From Treponema sp. (GTDB lineage: Bacteria; Spirochaetota; Spirochaetia; Treponematales; Breznakiellaceae): a stretch of DNA of 32,182 bases. Below, piece by piece: positions 27,265-32,182 of the stretch; position 1 is the stretch's first letter; each line of letters begins with the position of its first letter. The position numbers and the translations under genes are program-made. The notes under the pieces were generated by a model, which saw nothing but the letters and a program-made list of their open reading frames with translations, ran no database searches and was not told where the DNA came from. The stretch spans positions 1 to 32,182 of the forward strand of contig JAITBG010000207.1 of NCBI GenBank assembly GCA_031283725.1, given 5' to 3'.

Positions 27265-27292
27265 AGAGGTTCATTTTTTAGGGGGCGGATTT

Positions 27293-28816
27293 ATGGAAAG
27301 CAATACTATTCTGCAGATGTCCGGCATAGACATACAATTTCCCGGTGTTCATGCTTTGGATCATGTGGATTTTACCTTGAGGAAGCGTGAGATTCACTCC
27401 CTCATGGGAGAGAACGGCGCTGGGAAATCAACCCTTATCAAGGTTTTAACCGGGGTATATAAAAAAGACGGCGGGACCATGTTGTTGGACGGGAAGGATT
27501 TTAACCCCGCCAGTCCCCTGGATGCCCGCCAGCACGGAGTTAATTCGGTATATCAGGAAATCAACCTCTGCGACAATTTAAGTGTGGCGGAGAATATATA
27601 CGCCGGGCGGCAGGAAACCCGCCTGGGAAAAATCAACTGGAAAAAAATCAAAACCGGCGCCGCCTGCGCCCTGAAACGGCTTAATGTTGACATTGACGTT
27701 ACTAAGATCCTGGGTTCCTATTCGGTGGCGATTAAGCAGATGATCGCTATTGCCCGGGCGGTGGATATGAATTCCAGAATTCTCATTCTGGATGAACCCA
27801 CCTCAAGCCTTGACCGGCCCGAAGTCGAACAACTCTTTGCCACTGTCCGCCGGCTTCGGGATGACGGCCTGTCGATAGTTTTTATATCCCACTTTCTCGA
27901 TCAGGTTTACGAATTATGCGACCGGGTAACGGTTTTACGAAACGGAAAACGTATCGGTGAATATGTATTAAGCGAACTCCCAAAACTTGAACTGGTTTCC
28001 AAGATGGTGGGAAAAGATTTCTCAACCTTGCAAAAACGGGAAAAAAGTCTTAAAAACAGGGAAAACAGCGAAATTTTTATTGAGGCAAAGGGCCTGGGGA
28101 AAAAATATACCGTCCAGCCCTTTGATCTCGTTATCAGAAAAAGCGAAACCCTGGGGCTAGCCGGGCTCCTCGGGTCGGGGCGGACCGAAGTGGCGAACCT
28201 TCTGTTCGGCATTGACGAAGCCGATTCGGGGGAACTTCTCCATGGGCAAAAGAAATGGATATTCAAGAGTCCCAAGGATGCTATTAGCCGGTTTATCGCC
28301 TTCTGTCCGGAGGACCGGAAAAAGAACGGCATTATCCACGAATTATCGGTGCGGGAGAATATCATCCTTGCCATGCAGGCAAAGCAGGGTATTTTTAAGT
28401 ACCTCCCCTTAAAAAAACAGGCAGAAGTGGCGGCTGAGTATATACAAAAACTGGGGATCGTCACGCCGGGGGCGGACGTACCGGCGGGGAATCTTTCGGG
28501 GGGCAATCAGCAAAAGGTTATCCTTGCCCGGTGGCTCGTAACCAATCCGGCGCTACTTATTCTGGACGAGCCGACCCGGGGCATCGACGTTCACGCCAAG
28601 GCGGAAATTATGAACCTGGCCATGAAGCTCTGCGACGGGGGGATGTCCCTGGTTTTTATTTCTTCCGAGATAGAGGAGGTTATCCGCTGTTCCGACCGTA
28701 TCGCGGTAATGCGGGACCGGAAGAAGATCGCCGAAATAGCGGGAGAAGATCTCACGGAAGAAAAAATTCTCAAAACCATCGCCGCCGAACCTGTCAATTC
28801 GGGCGGAGCGGCGTAG
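27293..28816 (+). CDS. ytfR: Sugar ABC transporter ATP-binding protein (two ATPase domains, YtfR/RbsA type)
   Basis: MESNTILQMSGIDIQFPGVHALDHVDFTL..., Walker A GENGAGKSTLIKVL, second-domain signature LSGGNQQKVILARWL. Start moved from 27119 because the first 58 codons cover the hairpin cluster; SD-like AGGGGGCGG precedes 27293. Confidence 0.92.
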   Translation: MESNTILQMSGIDIQFPGVHALDHVDFTLRKREIHSLMGENGAGKSTLIKVLTGVYKKDGGTMLLDGKDFNPASPLDARQHGVNSVYQEINLCDNLSVAENIYAGRQETRLGKINWKKIKTGAACALKRLNVDIDVTKILGSYSVAIKQMIAIARAVDMNSRILILDEPTSSLDRPEVEQLFATVRRLRDDGLSIVFISHFLDQVYELCDRVTVLRNGKRIGEYVLSELPKLELVSKMVGKDFSTLQKREKSLKNRENSEIFIEAKGLGKKYTVQPFDLVIRKSETLGLAGLLGSGRTEVANLLFGIDEADSGELLHGQKKWIFKSPKDAISRFIAFCPEDRKKNGIIHELSVRENIILAMQAKQGIFKYLPLKKQAEVAAEYIQKLGIVTPGADVPAGNLSGGNQQKVILARWLVTNPALLILDEPTRGIDVHAKAEIMNLAMKLCDGGMSLVFISSEIEEVIRCSDRIAVMRDRKKIAEIAGEDLTEEKILKTIAAEPVNSGGAA

Positions 28817-28825
28817 GAGGCGGAT

Positions 28826-29872
28826 ATGGCGGGGAGAGTCAATTTTCAAACCATGACAAAAAGCAAAGTCTTTAGCGCCCTGATTGTACTGGCATTGTTG
28901 CTGCTATTCAATCTGTTTTTTACGAAAAACTTTTTTGTCATCACCATCCACGACGGGCATCTCTTTGGAACCCTCATTGACATCCTAAACCGGGGGGCGC
29001 CGCTCATGCTCCTTTCAATGGGGATGACCCTGGTCATCGCCTCCACCGGTGGAACGGATCTTTCCGTAGGGGCGATCATCGCCATCACCGCGGCCATGGT
29101 TTCACGCCTGATTGGGGGCAATCTGGTCATGGCGGACGGAGTTCAGACATACATTACCGAGACGCCTATGTTCCTGGCGATCATCATTTCCCTGGCTGTG
29201 GCAATGGCCCTGGGGCTGTGGAACGGGGTCCTGGTGACCTACGGGAAGATACAGCCCATCGTAGCGACCCTGGTTCTCATGGTTGCGGGCCGGGGCATAG
29301 CCCAGCTTATTACCAGCGGGCAGATAATTACTATTTATTACGGGCCTTTCTTTTTTGTGGGCGGCGGCTGGTTTTTGGGACTTCCCTTCGCGATTTTTAT
29401 CGCAGCGTTTGTGTTTCTCATCGCCCAGGTCTTTACGCGGAAAACTTCCCTGGGGTTGTTCATCGCTACGGTGGGCGGCAACGCCAATGCAAGCCGGTAT
29501 GCGGGCATCAATGAAAAGGCGGTAAAACTCTTTGCCTTTGTTTTTTCGGGATTCTGCGCCGGAGTTGCGGGGCTTATCATCTGTTCCAACGTAAAGTCCG
29601 CGGATGCCAATAACGCCGGCCTTAACACAGAACTGGACGCCATCCTCGCGGCGGTAATCGGCGGGACCAATATGGCGGGCGGCAAATTCAGCCTCACCGG
29701 AAGCCTGATAGGGGCGCTGCTGATCCAGACCCTTACCACTACTATTTATGCCTTCGGTGTGCCGCCGGAGGTTTCCCTGGTGGTAAAGGCCCTGGTGGTG
29801 GTACTGGTGTGCTTCCTTCAGTCCAGCGTCGCATCCGGCTTTTTCGGCGCCCTGGCCATGAAGAGGGTATAA
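28826..29872 (+). CDS. ytfT: Sugar ABC transporter permease (YtfT-like)
   Basis: 348 aa BPD_transp_2 family: LLSMGMTLVIASTGGTDLSVGAIIAI, LDAILAAVIGGTNMAGGKFSLTGSLIGALLIQTL. Confidence 0.88.
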   Translation: MAGRVNFQTMTKSKVFSALIVLALLLLFNLFFTKNFFVITIHDGHLFGTLIDILNRGAPLMLLSMGMTLVIASTGGTDLSVGAIIAITAAMVSRLIGGNLVMADGVQTYITETPMFLAIIISLAVAMALGLWNGVLVTYGKIQPIVATLVLMVAGRGIAQLITSGQIITIYYGPFFFVGGGWFLGLPFAIFIAAFVFLIAQVFTRKTSLGLFIATVGGNANASRYAGINEKAVKLFAFVFSGFCAGVAGLIICSNVKSADANNAGLNTELDAILAAVIGGTNMAGGKFSLTGSLIGALLIQTLTTTIYAFGVPPEVSLVVKALVVVLVCFLQSSVASGFFGALAMKRV

Positions 29873-29875
29873 AGT

Positions 29876-30868
29876 ATGAATCTTAAAGCTAAAATAAACG
29901 TCTCGGCGTTAACTTCCAAATATCTTTCAGTTATCGCCGCGTCGGCGCTGTTCTTCGTCGCCTTTATCGCCGGTTCCGTATTGTACCGCGGTTTTTTTGA
30001 TCTGCAGACTTTTTTCAATCTTTTTATCGATAAGGCATTCCTCCTGGTATCCGCCACGGGAATGACCCTGGTAATTCTCTCCGGGGGCATTGACCTTTCG
30101 GTGGGCTCCGTACTGGCCTTTACCACCATGGCCATCGCCTCCCTCACCGAAACAGCCCATCTGAACCCGTTCCTCGCGATTTTAATCGCCCTGGTTGCGG
30201 GGGCTCTTATGGGTTTGGGGATGGGGCTTATCATTGCCTGCTGGAATGTGCCGCCCTTTATCGCGACCCTGGCGGGGATGTTCTTTGCCCGGGGCGCTTG
30301 TTACCTGATTAGCATCCAGTCCATCGCCATGCGGAACAAGACCATGCAGGCCCTGGCGCTCTGGAAATTCCGCTTCGGCGGAGCGGGCTTTATTTCCGTC
30401 AATGTGATTATCGCCGCGGTGATTATCCTAATCGGTATCTACATTTCCCTATACACCAGGTTTGGACGGAATATTTACGCCATCGGCGGCAACGAGACTT
30501 CCGCCCTGCTCATGGCCATTCCCGTCAAGCGGACGAAGGTGCTGATCTACACGATCAACGGTTTCTGCTCCGCCATGTCCGGGGTGGTGTTCAGCTTCTA
30601 TATGCTTTCCGGTTACGGCCTCCACGCCCAGGGCATGGAAATGGACGTTATCGCTTCGGTGGTCATCGGCGGGACCCTGCTCGCGGGGGGGACCGGTTAT
30701 GTGTTCGGATCGGTCTTTGGGGTATTGACACTGGGCATCATTCAGTCGTTAATCATGTTTAACGGAACGATCAATTCCTGGTGGACAAAAATTACCGTAG
30801 GAATATTGCTCCTGGTGTTTATCGGCTTACAACGCTTTATCGTCGCCTTTGGCAACAAAAAAGACTAG
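29876..30868 (+). CDS. yjfF: Sugar ABC transporter permease (YjfF-like)
   Basis: 330 aa BPD_transp_2 family: SATGMTLVILSGGIDLSVGSVLAFT, MEMDVIASVVIGGTLLAGGTGYVFGSVFGVLTLGIIQSLI. Confidence 0.88.
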   Translation: MNLKAKINVSALTSKYLSVIAASALFFVAFIAGSVLYRGFFDLQTFFNLFIDKAFLLVSATGMTLVILSGGIDLSVGSVLAFTTMAIASLTETAHLNPFLAILIALVAGALMGLGMGLIIACWNVPPFIATLAGMFFARGACYLISIQSIAMRNKTMQALALWKFRFGGAGFISVNVIIAAVIILIGIYISLYTRFGRNIYAIGGNETSALLMAIPVKRTKVLIYTINGFCSAMSGVVFSFYMLSGYGLHAQGMEMDVIASVVIGGTLLAGGTGYVFGSVFGVLTLGIIQSLIMFNGTINSWWTKITVGILLLVFIGLQRFIVAFGNKKD

Positions 30869-30870
30869 CG

Positions 30871-30898
30871 TTGTTTAAAAATTTCAGTTTTTAAACAA
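30871..30898. repeat. Palindromic element copy B: TTGTTTAAAAA-TTTCAG-TTTTTAAACAA
   Basis: Perfect 11-bp stem, 6-nt loop, just after the YjfF-like stop codon. Confidence 0.85.
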
Positions 30899-30928
30899 AT
30901 TCCGGTAAACAATTAAAAAGGAACGGAC

Positions 30929-31948
30929 ATGAAAGTATTATTTATCGGCGGAACCGGCACTATCAGCTCAGCCATTACACGGCAGCTTCTGGAACAGGGC
31001 CACGAGCTTTACCTCTTAAACAGGGGCAGCCGAAACGGCGAATTTCCCAAGGCGGCAAAGGAAATACGGGGTGATATCAGGGACGAGGCGGATATCGCCG
31101 CGAAGATTAAGAACCTTGAATTTGATGCGGCGGCGGATTTTATCACCTTTACTGCGGAAGACGCGGAGCGGGATTACCGGCTCTTTAAGGGGAAAACTAA
31201 ACAATATCTCTGTTTCAGCTCCGCCTCGGCCTACCAGAAGCCGCTGCAAAACTATCTTGTCACCGAAAGCACCCCCCTGGCAAATCCCTATTGGCAGTAT
31301 TCCCGGGACAAAATTGCGATGGAAGATTTTCTCATTAAAAAATACCGGGAAGAGGGCTACCCCATCACCATAGTCCGCCCCAGCCACACCTATGATGAAC
31401 GAAAAATCCCCCTGGGCGTCCACGGCGGCAGGGGAAGCTGGCAGACAGCCAAGCGTATCCTGGAGGGAAAGCCGGTGATCATCCACGGCGACGGGACCAG
31501 CCTCTGGACCATGACCCACAACAGCGACTTTGCCCGGGCCTTCACCGGCCTCCTGGGCAACGCCCACGCCATAGGGGAGACCGTGGGCATCACCTCGGAC
31601 GAGACCCTCACCTGGAACCAAATATACGCCGCCATAGCCGCCGCGCTGGGCAAGCCCCTCAAGGCGGTCCACGTATCCAGCGAATTCCTGGCCGCGGCGG
31701 GCGATTATGACTATACCGGGGGCCTTACCGGGGATAAGGCAAACTCCGTGGTCTTCGACACCGCCAAGCTTAAACGGCTGGTCCCCGGATTTACCGCAAA
31801 GGTACGCTTTGACCAGGGGATACGGGAAACCATCGAACACATCCTATCCCACAGGGAACTGCAGATTGAAGACCCGGATTTCGACGTCTGGTGCGACAGG
31901 GTTATTGCGGCGCGGGAGAAAGCCATACGGGAAGTCCGGGGAACGTAA
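30929..31948 (+). CDS. NAD-dependent epimerase/dehydratase-like extended SDR protein
   Basis: 339 aa: MKVLFIGGTGTISSAITRQLLEQGHELYLLNRG (Rossmann GGTGTIS), SSASAYQKP, YSRDKIAMEDFL (YxxxK). Confidence 0.88.
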   Translation: MKVLFIGGTGTISSAITRQLLEQGHELYLLNRGSRNGEFPKAAKEIRGDIRDEADIAAKIKNLEFDAAADFITFTAEDAERDYRLFKGKTKQYLCFSSASAYQKPLQNYLVTESTPLANPYWQYSRDKIAMEDFLIKKYREEGYPITIVRPSHTYDERKIPLGVHGGRGSWQTAKRILEGKPVIIHGDGTSLWTMTHNSDFARAFTGLLGNAHAIGETVGITSDETLTWNQIYAAIAAALGKPLKAVHVSSEFLAAAGDYDYTGGLTGDKANSVVFDTAKLKRLVPGFTAKVRFDQGIRETIEHILSHRELQIEDPDFDVWCDRVIAAREKAIREVRGT

Positions 31949-32088
31949 CCGTCCATATACGGCCCTTTTTGGTGAGACGCGGCGTTCCAAAGCCCTGAGG
32001 GAACCGCCCCGGACGGCCTCGCGTACCCCCAAAAGCCGGCGCCGTGCGGGGCGCCGGACCGGGCAGGTTCTTACGCCGAAGCGCGAAT

Positions 32089-32182
32089 TTCCCGGGTGGG
32101 GGAAATAAATTCCCGGGTGCGAGGAATAAATTTCCGGGTGCGGGGAATAAATTCCGCGGCGCGAGGAGTAAATTCCCGGGTG
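32089..32182 (+). repeat. 21-bp tandem repeat array, at least 4.5 units, truncated by the window edge
   Basis: Units TTCCCGGGTGGGGGAAATAAA / TTCCCGGGTGCGAGGAATAAA / TTTCCGGGTGCGGGGAATAAA / TTCCGCGGCGCGAGGAGTAAA / TTCCCGGGTG..., all exactly 21 bp. Confidence 0.92.

Noticed and set aside
27119-27292. 58-codon N-terminal extension of the ABC ATPase
   Set aside because: Covers the hairpin cluster; a good SD and typical N terminus occur at 27293.

Overview
The window looks like a Treponema-type spirochaete chromosome segment (inferred from gene order and protein content; species not determined). From about 21.5 kb down to 0.7 kb, the minus strand carries a long flagellar operon: flbB, fliK, flgD, flgE, flbD, motA, motB, fliL, fliY, fliO/Z, fliP, fliQ, fliR, flhB, flhA, flhF, flhG, a membrane protein, fliA/whiG, a DUF342/FapA-type protein and two small proteins. 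A tRNA-Phe(GAA) gene lies downstream. Divergently, on the plus strand, there is a YtfQ-like periplasmic binding lipoprotein, a LytS/YesM-type histidine kinase, an AraC-type response regulator, a second YtfQ-like binding protein, a sugar ABC ATPase, two permeases and an NAD-dependent epimerase-like protein. The main anomalies are: (1) a 682-bp break between motB and fliL, filled by 17 exact-period 21-bp tandem repeats and bounded by 16-bp direct repeats and palindromes; (2) a second 21-bp array with a similar TTCCCGG core running off the right edge; (3) no fliM between fliL and fliY, where spirochaete operons normally have it; (4) palindromic intergenic elements with apparent compensatory changes, plus a dense hairpin cluster inside the sugar transporter operon; (5) a possible SD/anti-SD switch before the second binding protein; (6) conserved Lys165/Cys178 in FlgE, the pair used for lysinoalanine cross-linking. 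All calls come from reading the sequence and the supplied ORFs. No database search was run.
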